Below are positions 43,414-53,390 of a DNA stretch of 64,000 bases, one piece after another. The notes under the pieces were generated by a model. The model was not told the DNA's origin and did no database searches. It saw only the letters and a program-made list of their open reading frames with translations. The stretch covers positions 434,001-498,000 of the forward strand of contig NZ_JACIJI010000002.1 in the NCBI RefSeq assembly GCF_014199335.1. The letters run 5' to 3'. The translations under genes and the position numbers were made by a program. The DNA is from Stakelama sediminis. Lineage in GTDB: Bacteria > Pseudomonadota > Alphaproteobacteria > Sphingomonadales > Sphingomonadaceae. Numbering within the stretch: the stretch's first letter is position 1; every line of letters begins with the position of its first letter.

Positions 43414-44103
43414 GTGCCGTTACGAACGAAAAGCGGTCGCGCCGCTTCGATTTTCGCGATTCTGGCGCTGGCGGTGCTGCTCTTTGCGGCATGGCGCTAC
43501 GGCACGCACTGGCGCCCGGACCCGAAACGCTATCCGACGCAAGGTATTGATGTCAGCGCCGCCAATGGTGCGGTCAACTGGCCGTTGGTCCATCTGCACG
43601 GGGTCGATTTCGCCTATATCCGTGCCACCGATGGTGCGACCACGCGCGATGCCAAATTCGCTGACAACTGGGCTGCCGCAAAAGCCGCAGGCATACCGCG
43701 CGGCGCGGAACATGTGTTTTCGCTGTGCTCCAGCGCAGACGATCAGGCGGCGAATTTCGTGCAGACCGTTCCGCGTGAAGCCGATGCCCTGCCCTCTGCC
43801 CTGCGACTCGCCTTTGAACCGGATTGCAGCGAACGACCGCCGCGCGACGCCGTCGTAAAACGCGTTGCCACGTTCCTGCGCTTTGCCGAGCACCATATGG
43901 GAAAACCGATGCTGATCGACATTTCTCCCGCATTTGAAAAACAGTACCGGATCAGTGAGGACATCGCCCGTCCGGTCTGGAGCGAGCGAAACTTCCGCGC
44001 ACCCGATTATGCTGCCCGCCCCTGGAAAATCTGGCGCGCCAACGCGTATCGCAACATTGATGGCGTGCCGACCAGCGTAGATTGGGATGTGATTGCACCA
44101 TGA
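43414..44103 (+). CDS. GH25-type lysozyme-like protein, membrane anchored
   Basis: Glycoside hydrolase family 25 (muramidase) fold, 229 residues, starting with GTG. A single hydrophobic helix (about 12-27) anchors it to the inner membrane. YPTQGIDVSAANGAVNWPLV gives the first catalytic region and GVDFAYIRATDG the second. In active GH25 enzymes a DxE pair follows, but the matching segment here seems to be RLAFEPDCS, keeping Glu but not Asp. It may be inactive or use another acid. It overlaps cdd by 4 bases. Confidence 0.82.
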   Translation: MPLRTKSGRAASIFAILALAVLLFAAWRYGTHWRPDPKRYPTQGIDVSAANGAVNWPLVHLHGVDFAYIRATDGATTRDAKFADNWAAAKAAGIPRGAEHVFSLCSSADDQAANFVQTVPREADALPSALRLAFEPDCSERPPRDAVVKRVATFLRFAEHHMGKPMLIDISPAFEKQYRISEDIARPVWSERNFRAPDYAARPWKIWRANAYRNIDGVPTSVDWDVIAP

Positions 44104-44570
44104 CGGACGACCGAATTGAAGCGTTGATCGGCGCAGCCAGGGAGGCTGCGCGAAACGCCCATGCCCCTTATTCGCGCTTCGCCGTTGGTGCCGCCTTGCT
44201 GATGATCGACGCCAGCATCGTCACCGGCGCGAATTTCGAGAATGCAAGCTACGGCCTGTCGCTTTGCGCCGAAACTGTGGCGGTGGCCGCCGCGAATGTG
44301 CAGGGACGGCTGTGTGATGTGGTCGCTGTCGGGATTGTCGGCGGCGGTATGGCGGGTACCGATATTCCCGGCGATATGCCGATACGGCCCTGCGGGCGCT
44401 GTCGACAGGTGCTGAACGAGGCTGCTCAGATGGGCGGACGCGATATCACCGTTTACTGCGCAGGCCTGGAAGGCGATGCACGTGAAACCCACACGCTTTC
44501 CGATTTGCTGCCCTATGCTTTCGGTCCCGGCGATCTGGGTTTCGGCGCGAAATCAGGCAAGGGCGCGTAA
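44100..44570 (+). CDS. cdd: Cytidine deaminase
   Basis: Deaminates cytidine and deoxycytidine in pyrimidine salvage. From the ATG at 44100 it has 156 residues, the tetrameric small type. The zinc site is complete: the Cys and catalytic Glu in GLSLCAETVAV, and PCGRCRQVL. YSRFAVGAALL and GANFENASYG bind the nucleoside. The start overlaps the GH25 stop (ATGA). It lies 39 bases upstream of dcd, so pyrimidine deoxynucleotide genes are clustered. Confidence 0.95.
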   Translation: MTDDRIEALIGAAREAARNAHAPYSRFAVGAALLMIDASIVTGANFENASYGLSLCAETVAVAAANVQGRLCDVVAVGIVGGGMAGTDIPGDMPIRPCGRCRQVLNEAAQMGGRDITVYCAGLEGDARETHTLSDLLPYAFGPGDLGFGAKSGKGA

Positions 44571-44609
44571 TGCTTGCCGCCTGCGTTCGCGCTGCCTAGA
44601 CCATCGGCC

Positions 44610-45164
44610 ATGAGCATCTTGTCCGACCGCTGGATTCGCGAACAGGCGCTGAATCACGGCATGATTGAGCCCTTTGTCGAAGCCCAGCGCCGCGAAGCCT
44701 GTATCAGCTACGGACTGTCTTCGTACGGCTATGACGCGCGCGTCGCCGACGAATTCAAGATTTTCACCAATATCGACAGCGCGGTCGTCGATCCGAAGAA
44801 TTTTTCCGACAACGGTTTTGTCGATCGTCAGACCGATGTCTGCATCATTCCGCCGAACAGTTTCGCACTCGCCCGGACGGTCGAATATTTTCGGGTACCT
44901 CGCGACGTGCTGGTGATCTGTCTCGGCAAATCGACCTATGCACGCTGCGGGATCATTGTGAATGTGACGCCGCTGGAGCCCGAATGGGAAGGGCATGTGA
45001 CGCTGGAATTTTCGAACACCACACCGCTGCCCGCCAAAATCTATGCCAATGAAGGTGCCTGTCAGTTCCTGTTCCTGAAGGGCAATGAGCCGTGCGAAAC
45101 CAGCTACGCCGACCGGGCAGGAAAATATATGGGGCAGCGTGGTGTCACCCTGCCCAAACTGTGA
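44610..45164 (+). CDS. dcd: dCTP deaminase
   Basis: Converts dCTP to dUTP, the source of dTMP. From the ATG at 44610 (MSILSDRWI) it has 184 residues. The trimer motifs are [43 protein letters not shown] split across the active site with its catalytic Glu, and [11 protein letters not shown]. The extension up to 44574 is not part of the family. It forms a unit with cdd. Confidence 0.95.
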   Translation: MSILSDRWIREQALNHGMIEPFVEAQRREACISYGLSSYGYDARVADEFKIFTNIDSAVVDPKNFSDNGFVDRQTDVCIIPPNSFALARTVEYFRVPRDVLVICLGKSTYARCGIIVNVTPLEPEWEGHVTLEFSNTTPLPAKIYANEGACQFLFLKGNEPCETSYADRAGKYMGQRGVTLPKL

Positions 45165-45225
45165 TCACAGATCGGCATCCCCGGCCGCACAGTCGGCCAA
45201 CAGGTTCTGATACATCGCGCCCGTG

Positions 45226-45609
45226 TTATTGATACGAAGCAGCGCTGGTATGCAGAGGTAGTTTTGCAATGCCGGCGCGAGCCAGATCATAGGAATGGGC
45301 GGACCGGCCATTCGCCAGATTCATCAGCACATCGGGGCGGCTGAGAACCTTTTCATACAATATCCGTGCCTGCTCTGCCCGACCCGTATAGGCATATAGC
45401 GTTGCCAGGTTCAGCAACACTTCTTGCCGGTCCGGCATAGCTGCATAGTCCGCAAGCAACTGCCTCTCCGCGGTGGTATAGTCCCCCTTGGTCAGGGCGG
45501 CATTGGCATATCTGCCCGCATCCTGGGCAGATGCCGGAACGGAAATCAATGTCATTGAAGCTGCGCCAGCCGCAATCGTCACCACTGAACATATTCGGTG
45601 AAACGGCAT
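45226..45609 (-). CDS. Secreted small TPR protein
   Basis: 127 residues. A signal peptide ends at SVPASAQ. The mature part has two tetratricopeptide-like units (RYANAALTKGDYTTAERQLL and LLNLATLYAYTGRAEQARIL) and a tail of unclear structure. TPR units mediate protein contacts in the periplasm. An AGGAG ribosome site lies seven bases from the ATG. A perfect 8-bp palindrome lies just upstream at 45640-45661. The function is unknown. Confidence 0.75.
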   Translation of the reverse strand: MPFHRICSVVTIAAGAASMTLISVPASAQDAGRYANAALTKGDYTTAERQLLADYAAMPDRQEVLLNLATLYAYTGRAEQARILYEKVLSRPDVLMNLANGRSAHSYDLARAGIAKLPLHTSAASYQ

Positions 45610-45639
45610 CTCTCATCTCCTGCTAGAGATATTTCATTT

Positions 45640-45661
45640 TTATGACAGTAACGTGTCATAA
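45640..45661. promoter_or_regulatory. Perfect palindrome upstream of the TPR gene
   Basis: TTATGACA (45640-45647) and TGTCATAA (45654-45661) are exact inverted repeats with a 6-base spacer. This is a candidate operator. On the minus strand CTGTCAT-AAAA-ATGAAAT also partly matches a PhoB box, but the second half is poor. Confidence 0.45.
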
Positions 45662-45719
45662 TTATTTCATATCCGCAAGTGTGAGCATAGTTCGTTGTTT
45701 ACACCGTTGCAGGTACAAC

Positions 45720-45747
45720 AAAAAAGGGCGACCAGATGGCCGCCCTT
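45720..45747 (-). terminator. Terminator of the tonB-exb operon
   Basis: AAGGGCG (45724-45730) pairs with CGCCCTT (45741-45747). On the minus strand the stem runs into TTTTTT, a standard Rho-independent terminator downstream of the last exbD gene. Confidence 0.88.
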
Positions 45748-45778
45748 ATCCTGCAAGCTATATCGTCTGACCAATCGA

Positions 45779-46204
45779 TCAGAAATCGTTACGATACTGC
45801 TCGTTACCGACAAATCCCAGCTTGGTCACATTAGCGCGCTTGATGATCGCAAGCACTTCATCGACCTTTGCATAGCGTGCATCAGGCGCCGGCTGGAAAT
45901 GCAGTTCCGGCTGTGGGTTCATCATCACCGTTTGGTCAAGATACTGACGCAGTTGCAGTTCGTTAACCGGCGTGCCGTTCCAGGTGATGGTGCCGTCCGT
46001 GGCAATCATCACCTTATTCTTGTCCGGCTCGACCGTCTGCGCATTATTCGAATTCGGTTGCGGCAGATCGACCTTCACTGCGTGGGTCTGTACCGGGATG
46101 GTGATAATGAACATGATGAGGAGCACGAGCATGACGTCGATCAGCGGCGTCGTGTTCATCTCCATCATCGGTTCGCCGTCGTCGCGGCCACCACTCATTG
46201 CCAT
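45779..46204 (-). CDS. exbD: ExbD/TolR family protein (second copy)
   Basis: Proton-channel subunit of the TonB system, 141 residues. After a short cytoplasmic start comes the key membrane helix NTTPLIDVMLVLLIMFIITIP, whose Asp (LIDVML) carries the proton-motive coupling. The periplasmic domain follows. AGGAG precedes the ATG. It is the last gene of the operon, before a terminator. This copy and the next share the TM motif but diverge elsewhere, suggesting different partners. Confidence 0.92.
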   Translation of the reverse strand: MAMSGGRDDGEPMMEMNTTPLIDVMLVLLIMFIITIPVQTHAVKVDLPQPNSNNAQTVEPDKNKVMIATDGTITWNGTPVNELQLRQYLDQTVMMNPQPELHFQPAPDARYAKVDEVLAIIKRANVTKLGFVGNEQYRNDF

Positions 46205-46234
46205 GGGTATAACTCCTAAACTTGCCCGTCAGCC

Positions 46235-46714
<480 letters not shown>

Positions 46715-46811
46715 GTGCGCGTAATCCTATTCACTCGCATTCCAGAAAGCGCGGCATCCGAAAACGGGCGGGACAGCAAACCGGTCACGGCAGACATCCC
46801 GCCCCCTTTCA

Positions 46812-47606
46812 TCAGCTGCGCTTCGGCACGCCGCCGGTCTGACCGGAGGTAGCCGTAGCCGGCTTAGCGGCCGGAGCCGGCTTCTTCACCGTGTTCGGAG
46901 CGGCAGGGCGAACCTTACCTTCCGAAGCCAGGAAACCCAGCACGTCGTTCGAGAACGCGCTCAGGTGCTCGGAGATCGACTTGTTGCGACGCTGCAGGAA
47001 GTTGTAGGCAAGCACCGCAGGAACCGCGACGACCAGACCAAGGGCGGTCATGATCAGCGCTTCACCGACCGGGCCCGCGACCTTGTCGATCGATGCCTGA
47101 CCAGCCGCACCGATCGCGAGCAGAGCGCGGTAGATGCCGACAACCGTACCGAACAGACCGATGAACGGTGCGGTAGCACCCACAGTCGCCAGGAAGGCGA
47201 GACCGCTGTTGAGCTGCGAATTGATCGACGCTTCCGAACGTGCCAGCGACCCGTGCATCCAGTCATGTGCCTCGACCGGATCGGTCAACTGGCCGTGCTG
47301 GTCCTGCGCGGCAAGGCCGTCATCGACGATCTGGCGATACGCGGAGTTCTTTTCCAGCTTGGCAGCACCTTCACGCAGGCTGTTCGAAGCCCAGAAGGTA
47401 CGGCGGACGCGACGGCCCTGATTAATGATCTTCTGCTGCTCGAACAGCTTCGTGAAGAAGATGTAGAGCGATACAAGAAGGAACACCACCAGCAGAATGA
47501 ATACGCTCCAGGAGATTACACCCCCCTGGTTGAGTGCTGGGAGAAGGCCATATTCCGCGGCTCCGTTTGCGGCCGCGTCGCCTCCGGCGAGAATGGTCGT
47601 GAGCAT
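46812..47606 (-). CDS. exbB: ExbB/TolQ proton channel protein
   Basis: Pentameric inner-membrane subunit of the TonB motor, 264 residues. Three membrane helices are visible: GVISWSVFILLVVFLLVSLYIFF near the start, then LAFLATVGATAPFIGLFGTVVGIY and GEALIMTALGLVVAVPAVLAYNFL, each with the family motifs. The C-terminal tail is rich in Ala and Pro (APNTVKKPAPAAKPATATSG), as in some sphingomonad ExbB proteins. It lies between tonB and the exbD pair. Confidence 0.93.
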   Translation of the reverse strand: MLTTILAGGDAAANGAAEYGLLPALNQGGVISWSVFILLVVFLLVSLYIFFTKLFEQQKIINQGRRVRRTFWASNSLREGAAKLEKNSAYRQIVDDGLAAQDQHGQLTDPVEAHDWMHGSLARSEASINSQLNSGLAFLATVGATAPFIGLFGTVVGIYRALLAIGAAGQASIDKVAGPVGEALIMTALGLVVAVPAVLAYNFLQRRNKSISEHLSAFSNDVLGFLASEGKVRPAAPNTVKKPAPAAKPATATSGQTGGVPKRS

Positions 47607-47659
47607 ATCAGGTATCTTCCTTCAGAATAGAGCTAATTACGTTGTGTCGTTTGAACCGA

Positions 47660-48328
47660 TCAGTTTTCCAGCTTCCAGGTAACGCCCTGGACCTTGGTCT
47701 CCGGAATCTTATTCCCGTTGGGATCCTCGGCAGGCCGGTAACGGAAGCGACGCTCGATCAACCGACAGGTCTGATCATCAAGCGCGCTCGATCCACTGGA
47801 ACTTACCGTAGAACAACTTTCCACCCGACCATTGGTACCGATCGTAAAGCGGACGACTGTGCGCCCCTCGTCCCCCGCACGACGCGCGGCGGGCGGATAG
47901 TCGTCGTTACTGATCGAACCACTGCGCAACTGAGCCGGCTTTGCTACCTTGGGCGGTGCCGGCGGTGCAGGCGGCGCAGGGGGTGCCGGGGGCGCGGGCG
48001 GTGCTGGCGGCTGGCTCGGCGGAATAATATCCGAGGTTCGGATAACCGGCGCAGGCGCAGGAACCTTAACAATCGGCGGCTGCACAACAACAGTCGTCGG
48101 GGGAGGCGGGGGTACCGGCGTATTCGGCGGCGGCGGCGGCGGAGGTTCCTCCGGCGGCGGCGGCGGCGGTGGCGTGATATCGAATGTCGAAAGGTCCTTC
48201 TGAACCTTTTTGACATACTGATATGCAAGGCCGGTGACGAAGGCATAGCCAGTAATCGCCACAATGACCGCAACGAAAACCATTGCGATCACCCGGCTAC
48301 CAGCGACATTCCGGTCAGCATAAGCCAT
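47660..48328 (-). CDS. tonB: TonB energy transducer
   Basis: Spans the periplasm to energise TonB-dependent receptors. The 222 residues have one N-terminal membrane helix (about 12-32), a proline-rich rod (PPPPPPEEPPPPPPP, then repeated PAP units) and a C-terminal TonB domain with PPAARRAGDEGRTVVRFTIG and the YRPAEDPNG end region. The helix has the Ser/His-face character of the family only in part. It is first in the operon with exbB and two exbD genes. Confidence 0.93.
   Translation of the reverse strand: MAYADRNVAGSRVIAMVFVAVIVAITGYAFVTGLAYQYVKKVQKDLSTFDITPPPPPPPEEPPPPPPPNTPVPPPPPTTVVVQPPIVKVPAPAPVIRTSDIIPPSQPPAPPAPPAPPAPPAPPAPPKVAKPAQLRSGSISNDDYPPAARRAGDEGRTVVRFTIGTNGRVESCSTVSSSGSSALDDQTCRLIERRFRYRPAEDPNGNKIPETKVQGVTWKLEN
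47952..48005. repeat. Six 9-bp tandem units in tonB
   Basis: Six imperfect copies of a GGCGGTGCC-type unit encode the repeating Pro-Ala-Pro rod of TonB. In-frame copy-number change would lengthen or shorten the rod without breaking the gene. Confidence 0.85.
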
Positions 48329-48564
48329 TCAGCTACGTCACTCCTTAATAATATTCTTACTCATACACCATATACGTGACACAGGAATGCGTCAGGCACA
48401 AACACCTGCACTGATCCCGGCATCTCGCAGAGCATGAGGACCGGTATCTATCGCGGCGTTTCCTGTGACGCAAACGCTTTTGTCAGCAAAATTCATCCTA
48501 GATTCACTCAATGGCATAAATATTTCTAGGCGAAGCCATTCGAAAAAATTAAATACCCCGGATC

Positions 48565-49401
48565 ATGACCCCATACGCCATTCTCCTTTCGACTGCTCTG
48601 GTCTCCGCCTTTGCTCCTACAAATGCGCAGCCTGCACAAATGGTTGCCGATCAGAGCACCGCGACATCCGCAAATGCGTTTGTCGCCACTGCGCAGCGAA
48701 CGCTCGCGGCTCCCATCATTATCGACGGCGCGATCAATAGCGCAGTTCGCATTCGGGGCGCGGAAGCGGCAGGACTGGAGCCGGGATTTGAACGTTTTTA
48801 CGTCACCGTCGATGTGCTTGCCCTGATCAAGGGGCAGGCTGGCTTGCCTCCGCAAGTCGGTTATGTGGTCGATGTACCGCTGGACCAGAATGGCCGCACC
48901 CCGCGCCTGAAGAAATTGCGCGTACTGGCCTTTGCCCGCCCGGTGTCGGGGCGCCCGGCCCAGTTGCAACTGATCGGTCCCCATGCGCAGCAGCCCTGGT
49001 CGCCTGCTCTCGATGCCATGATCCGAAAAATCGCAAAGGAGGCTGTCGCGCCGGAGGCACCGCCGCAGATCACCGGCGTCGGCAACGCCTTTCACGTCCC
49101 CGGCACCATCCCCGGCGAGGGGGAAACGCAGATTTTCGTGAACACCAGCAGCGGCGCGCCGATTTCTCTGTCGGTTTTGACTCGTCCGAACACCGGCAAG
49201 CACTGGGCAGTGGCGCTGGGCGATATTGTTGACGATGCCGCCAAGCCACCGCCGCGCGATTCGCTATTATGGTATCGGCTGGCCTGCGGCTTGCCGCGCC
49301 ATCTGCCTGGCAGCAGCCTGAGCGGTCAGAATCCTGCCAACGCAGATGCCGCGCGGGAGGATTATCAGTTCGTGCTCGATGCGCTGGGGCCGTGCAACTG
49401 A
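48565..49401 (+). CDS. Secreted conserved hypothetical protein
   Basis: 278 residues with an N-terminal signal (LLSTALVSAFAPTNAQ). No known domain is recognised. Segments such as FERFYVTVDVLALIKGQ, PPQVGYVVDVPLDQNGRTP and SLLWYRLACGLPRHLPG look structured, and the last few residues include a Cys (LGPCN) that could pair with the one in ACGLP. It stands between tonB and ppk2, transcribed alone. The Shine-Dalgarno is weak. It may be restricted to sphingomonads, but that is a guess. Confidence 0.75.
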   Translation: MTPYAILLSTALVSAFAPTNAQPAQMVADQSTATSANAFVATAQRTLAAPIIIDGAINSAVRIRGAEAAGLEPGFERFYVTVDVLALIKGQAGLPPQVGYVVDVPLDQNGRTPRLKKLRVLAFARPVSGRPAQLQLIGPHAQQPWSPALDAMIRKIAKEAVAPEAPPQITGVGNAFHVPGTIPGEGETQIFVNTSSGAPISLSVLTRPNTGKHWAVALGDIVDDAAKPPPRDSLLWYRLACGLPRHLPGSSLSGQNPANADAAREDYQFVLDALGPCN

Positions 49402-49414
49402 CCGCAACCGGGGC

Positions 49415-50188
49415 CTAATCGCCCAATGCTTCTTTCGCGACGCGTTCGACTTCCGGATCAAGTTCCGGCGGCACCATCGGCACCTGCGCTTCCAGTTGCT
49501 CGGCAATCGCGGTGAGCGCCGTGATGCGGGCGGCTTTCTTGTTATTGCCGTCGATCACGGTCCAGGGCGCAATGTCCGTATCGGTGCGCGCGAACATTTC
49601 GTGCATCGCCGCCAGATAGGCATCGCGCTTTGACCGGTTGCGATAGTCGTCGAGTCCGGTCTTCCAGCGTTTCCAGGGATTGTCGATCCGGTCTTTCAGG
49701 CGCTTGTCCTGTTCCTTCTGCGTGGTGTGCAGAAAGATTTTAATGAGCGTCGAACCGCGATCCACCTGCTGTTTTTCAAATGCGTTGATTTCATCATAGC
49801 CGTATCGCCATTCGGCCTCACTGGCATAGTTCTCGACGCGTTCGACCAGCACGCGGCCATACCAGCTCCGGTCAAACACATTGATATGCCCTTTGGCCGG
49901 CAGCCTGCGCCAGAAGCGCCAGAGGAAATGATGCGCCAGTTCCTCCGGCGTCGGCGCGGCGATGGGCCACACCTCGAAATAGCGCGGATCCCATTCGGCG
50001 GTCAGGCGCTTGATCGCGCCGCCCTTGCCCGCCGCATCCCAGCCTTCGAACATAATGATCGCGGGCCGTTTGTGGATGATATGCGCTACCTGAACCCGAA
50101 AGAGACGCTTTTGAAGATCGTCCAACGCATCATGATAGTCGCCGTCGAACTTCTTGCCCTTTTCATAGTCGGCCAGATTGATCGTCAT
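49415..50188 (-). CDS. ppk2: Polyphosphate kinase 2 family protein
   Basis: Transfers phosphate between polyphosphate and nucleotides. From the ATG at 50188 (MTINLADYEKG) it has 257 residues, the one-domain form. Walker A reads MFEGWDAAGKGGAIKRL, Walker B FDRSWYGRVLVERVE, and the lid holds KRLKDRIDNPWKRWK. It begins seven bases after the aspS stop, so both are likely co-transcribed. Together with ppk1 and ppx downstream this window encodes two separate routes of polyphosphate use. Class I or III nucleotide preference is not decided here. Confidence 0.92.
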   Translation of the reverse strand: MTINLADYEKGKKFDGDYHDALDDLQKRLFRVQVAHIIHKRPAIIMFEGWDAAGKGGAIKRLTAEWDPRYFEVWPIAAPTPEELAHHFLWRFWRRLPAKGHINVFDRSWYGRVLVERVENYASEAEWRYGYDEINAFEKQQVDRGSTLIKIFLHTTQKEQDKRLKDRIDNPWKRWKTGLDDYRNRSKRDAYLAAMHEMFARTDTDIAPWTVIDGNNKKAARITALTAIAEQLEAQVPMVPPELDPEVERVAKEALGD

Positions 50189-50195
50189 GCTGCGG

Positions 50196-52022
50196 TCATC
50201 CCGCGTCGGGCGCCACGACTTCGGGCACGTCCTTTTTCGTGCCCTGCCCCGGCTGCTCGACAACCCGGATACTCAGCTCGCGAAGCTGTTTGGAAGAGGC
50301 CGGTGCCGGCGCGCTCATCAACAGGTCCTCGGCACGCTGGTTCATCGGGAACAGCGTGATCTCACGCAGGTTCTGCGCACCGCAGATCAGCATAACGATG
50401 CGGTCGACGCCCGCGGCCATCCCGCCATGCGGCGGCGCGCCATACTGGAAAGCACGGTAAAGGCCACCGAACCGTTCTTCGACGTCTGCCTTGGACAGAC
50501 CGACCAGTTCGAACGCCTTGACCATGGTTTCGGGCGACTGGTTCCGGATCGATCCCGACGCAATCTCATAACCGTTACAGACCATGTCGTACTGATAGGC
50601 CTTGATCGACAGCGGGTCTTCGCCGTTGAGCGCATCCAGCCCACCCTGCGGCATGGAAAAGGGATTGTGCGCAAAATCGACGCGCTTTTCGTCCTCGTCC
50701 CATTCGTAGAACGGGAAATCGACGATCCAGCACAGTTCGAACCGGTCCTTGTCGATCAGGTCGAGCTGCTCGCCGACACGGATGCGCGCAAGGCCCGCAA
50801 GCTTCGCCGCCTGCGCTTCCTTACCGGCGGCGAAAAACACGCCGTCATTGTCACCGAGACCAAGTGCAGCGATCAGCTTCGCGGTCGCTTCCTCGCCATG
50901 GTTCTTGGCGATCGGACCGCCCGGCGCGCCGTCCTTGATATTGATATAGCCAAGCCCCGAAAACCCTTCGGACCGCGCCCAGTTGTTCATGTCGTCGAAG
51001 AATTTGCGGCTGCCCGCCCCGGCACCCGGCGCAGGGATGGCGCGAATGACGCCGCCGCTCTCGACGATTCCGGCGAAGATACCGAAACCCGAACCATGGA
51101 AATGGTCGGTGACGTCGCTGATCTCGATCGGGTTGCGCAGGTCGGGCTTGTCGGAGCCATATTTCAGCATCGCCTCGGCATAGGGAATGCGCGGGAAGCT
51201 GCCCGCAGGGGTTACCGGACGGCCATCGGCAAAGGCCTCGAACACGCCGGCGACAACCGGCTCCATCGTGTCCCACACCTCTTCCTGCGTCACGAAGCTC
51301 ATTTCCAGATCGAGCTGGTAGAATTCGCCCGGCAGACGGTCTGCGCGCGGGTCTTCGTCGCGGAAGCACGGCGCGATCTGGAAATAGCGATCGAACCCCG
51401 CGACCATCAGCAGCTGCTTATATTGCTGCGGCGCCTGCGGCAGGGCGTAGAACTTGCCCGGATGGATACGGCTGGGCACCAGAAAGTCGCGCGCGCCTTC
51501 GGGGCTGGACGCGGTCAGGATCGGTGTCGAATATTCGGTGAAACCGGCACCCTCCATCCGCTTGCGCATGTCGGAAATCACCTTGGTGCGCGTGACGATA
51601 TTGGCGTGGAGCGTTTCGCGCCGCAGATCGAGAAAGCGATAGCGCAAGCGGATATCTTCCGGATATTCCGCTTCGCCCGCTACCGGCATCGGCAATTCCT
51701 GCGCCGAGGACTGCACCGTGACCCCGCGCGCGAACACTTCGATGGCACCGGTCGGCAGGTTGGGATTGATGGTCGCGTCCGACCGCTTCATCACATTGCC
51801 GTCGATCGTCACCACCGACTCGACCCGCAGGCCATCAAGAACGGGAAGCGCTGGCGAATCGGCATCCGCAACGATCTGGGTCATGCCGTAATGATCGCGC
51901 AGGTCGACGAACAACACGCCGCCATGGTCGCGTTTACGATGGACCCAACCCGAAAGGCGAACGGTTTCCCCGACATTTCCGGCGGAAAGCTGACCGCAAG
52001 TGTGCGTGCGATATGCGTGCAT
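50196..52022 (-). CDS. aspS: Aspartyl-tRNA synthetase
   Basis: Class II synthetase of 608 residues, the bacterial size with the GAD insertion domain. It has an OB-fold anticodon domain ([23 protein letters not shown] in part), motif 2 in the [19 protein letters not shown] region and motif 3 [14 protein letters not shown]. The discriminating or non-discriminating type cannot be told without comparison. It is divergent from rnd and precedes ppk2. Confidence 0.96.
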   Translation of the reverse strand: MHAYRTHTCGQLSAGNVGETVRLSGWVHRKRDHGGVLFVDLRDHYGMTQIVADADSPALPVLDGLRVESVVTIDGNVMKRSDATINPNLPTGAIEVFARGVTVQSSAQELPMPVAGEAEYPEDIRLRYRFLDLRRETLHANIVTRTKVISDMRKRMEGAGFTEYSTPILTASSPEGARDFLVPSRIHPGKFYALPQAPQQYKQLLMVAGFDRYFQIAPCFRDEDPRADRLPGEFYQLDLEMSFVTQEEVWDTMEPVVAGVFEAFADGRPVTPAGSFPRIPYAEAMLKYGSDKPDLRNPIEISDVTDHFHGSGFGIFAGIVESGGVIRAIPAPGAGAGSRKFFDDMNNWARSEGFSGLGYINIKDGAPGGPIAKNHGEEATAKLIAALGLGDNDGVFFAAGKEAQAAKLAGLARIRVGEQLDLIDKDRFELCWIVDFPFYEWDEDEKRVDFAHNPFSMPQGGLDALNGEDPLSIKAYQYDMVCNGYEIASGSIRNQSPETMVKAFELVGLSKADVEERFGGLYRAFQYGAPPHGGMAAGVDRIVMLICGAQNLREITLFPMNQRAEDLLMSAPAPASSKQLRELSIRVVEQPGQGTKKDVPEVVAPDAG

Positions 52023-52199
52023 GATTCTGTTTCGACTCGCTATCTATTAAGTGACCCCGGCCCGAAACCCATCCAGGTCGTCCAGCGACGACCATAAGCT
52101 GTGGGAAATCCGACACGGCGGTTTCAAATTCGTATCGCCGGGCGAATCCTCGCCACGCAGCACTTTGTCAAGGCGCGTGCACCGGTATATGGGGGATGG

Positions 52200-53390
52200 A
52201 TGCATATTCACGGACTGATTGAGGATAGCGCCGCCCTCGCCAATCTCTGCTCGCGGCTCAGCAATTCGGACTTCGTTACCGTCGATACGGAGTTCATGCG
52301 CGAAAACAGCTACTGGCCCGATCTGTGCCTGATTCAGATCGCCAATGAACAGGAAGCGGCGGCCATCGATCCGAAAGCGCCGGGCATCGATATGACGCCC
52401 TTGCTCGACCTTCTGACCGAGAACGAGGAAGTGCTGAAAGTCTTCCATGCCGGCGGGCAGGATCTGGAAATCGTCTATAATCTGACGGGCAAAACACCGC
52501 ATCCGATGTTCGATACGCAGATTGCCGCGATGGCGCTGGGTCAGGGGGAGCAGATCGGCTATTCCAATCTGGTCGATGCCTGGCTCGGCATTCAGGTCGA
52601 CAAGGGTGCGCGCTTTACCGACTGGGGGCGCAGGCCGCTTGACGAGCGGCAGATCAGCTACGCCATCGCCGACGTCACCCATCTCGCCCGCATCTTTCCC
52701 AAGATGCTGAACAAGCTGCGCAAGACCGGGCGCGGTATGTGGCTGAACGAGGAGATGGAGCGGATCGCCAACCCGTCCAACTATTTCAACGATCCCGATC
52801 TCGTCTGGCGCCGGGTGCGGATTGCCAGCCGCAAGGCCGATGTGCTCGGCCGGCTGAAGGCACTTGCCCGCTGGCGGGAACTGGAGGCGCAGAACAAGAA
52901 CCTGCCGCGCGGGCGCATCGTCAAGGACGAAACGCTGGCCGATCTTGCCCTTCACCCGCCGAAGAAACAGGGCGACCTTTCGCGGGTGCGCGGATTGTCG
53001 GGCGCATGGGCGTCCAACGATATCGGCGGCCGGATGCTGGATGCACTGGCCGATGCCACTCCCCTTCCCGCCGAAGAAATGCCCAGCCGCGACGAACGCA
53101 AACCGGCGCTCGGCAAAGAGGGCGCACTGGTTGCCGACCTGCTGAAACTGCTGCTCAAAATCCGTGCCCGCGAAATCAGCGTTGCGGCGCGCCTGCTGGC
53201 CCGGTCGGACGATCTCGAAGCACTGGCCGCGGGCAAACGCCACGACCTTGCCATTCTTGAAGGTTGGCGGTTCGAGGAATTCGGCCGCGATGCGCTGGCC
53301 CTTGTCGAGGGGCAGCTGGGCTTCACGGTGCGTCACGGCAAGCTGAAAATGACACGCACCGAGCATGAGGATGAACCCCAACATGCTTAA
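52200..53390 (+). CDS. rnd: Ribonuclease D
   Basis: 3'-5' exoribonuclease for tRNA and stable RNA maturation, 396 residues from ATG 52200 (MHIHGLIEDS). The DEDDy active site is complete: DTEFMRE, HAGGQDLEIV and YAIADVTHL. One or two HRDC domains follow (about 210-370). The frame is open to 52101, but that part has no family similarity. It overlaps the lipoprotein gene at its 3' end. Confidence 0.94.
   Translation: MHIHGLIEDSAALANLCSRLSNSDFVTVDTEFMRENSYWPDLCLIQIANEQEAAAIDPKAPGIDMTPLLDLLTENEEVLKVFHAGGQDLEIVYNLTGKTPHPMFDTQIAAMALGQGEQIGYSNLVDAWLGIQVDKGARFTDWGRRPLDERQISYAIADVTHLARIFPKMLNKLRKTGRGMWLNEEMERIANPSNYFNDPDLVWRRVRIASRKADVLGRLKALARWRELEAQNKNLPRGRIVKDETLADLALHPPKKQGDLSRVRGLSGAWASNDIGGRMLDALADATPLPAEEMPSRDERKPALGKEGALVADLLKLLLKIRAREISVAARLLARSDDLEALAAGKRHDLAILEGWRFEEFGRDALALVEGQLGFTVRHGKLKMTRTEHEDEPQHA

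Noticed and set aside
45631..45648. PhoB box before the TPR gene
   Set aside because: Only the first half matches well, and its distance to the ribosome site leaves no room for a normal -10; kept only as a note under the palindrome.
47952..48005. Possible CRISPR-like repeat array
   Set aside because: Nine-base units without spacers, in frame with the proline rod of TonB; simple coding repeat.
50178..52097. 639-residue plus-strand open frame over aspS
   Set aside because: Antisense of a clear aspartyl-tRNA synthetase; no recognisable protein features.
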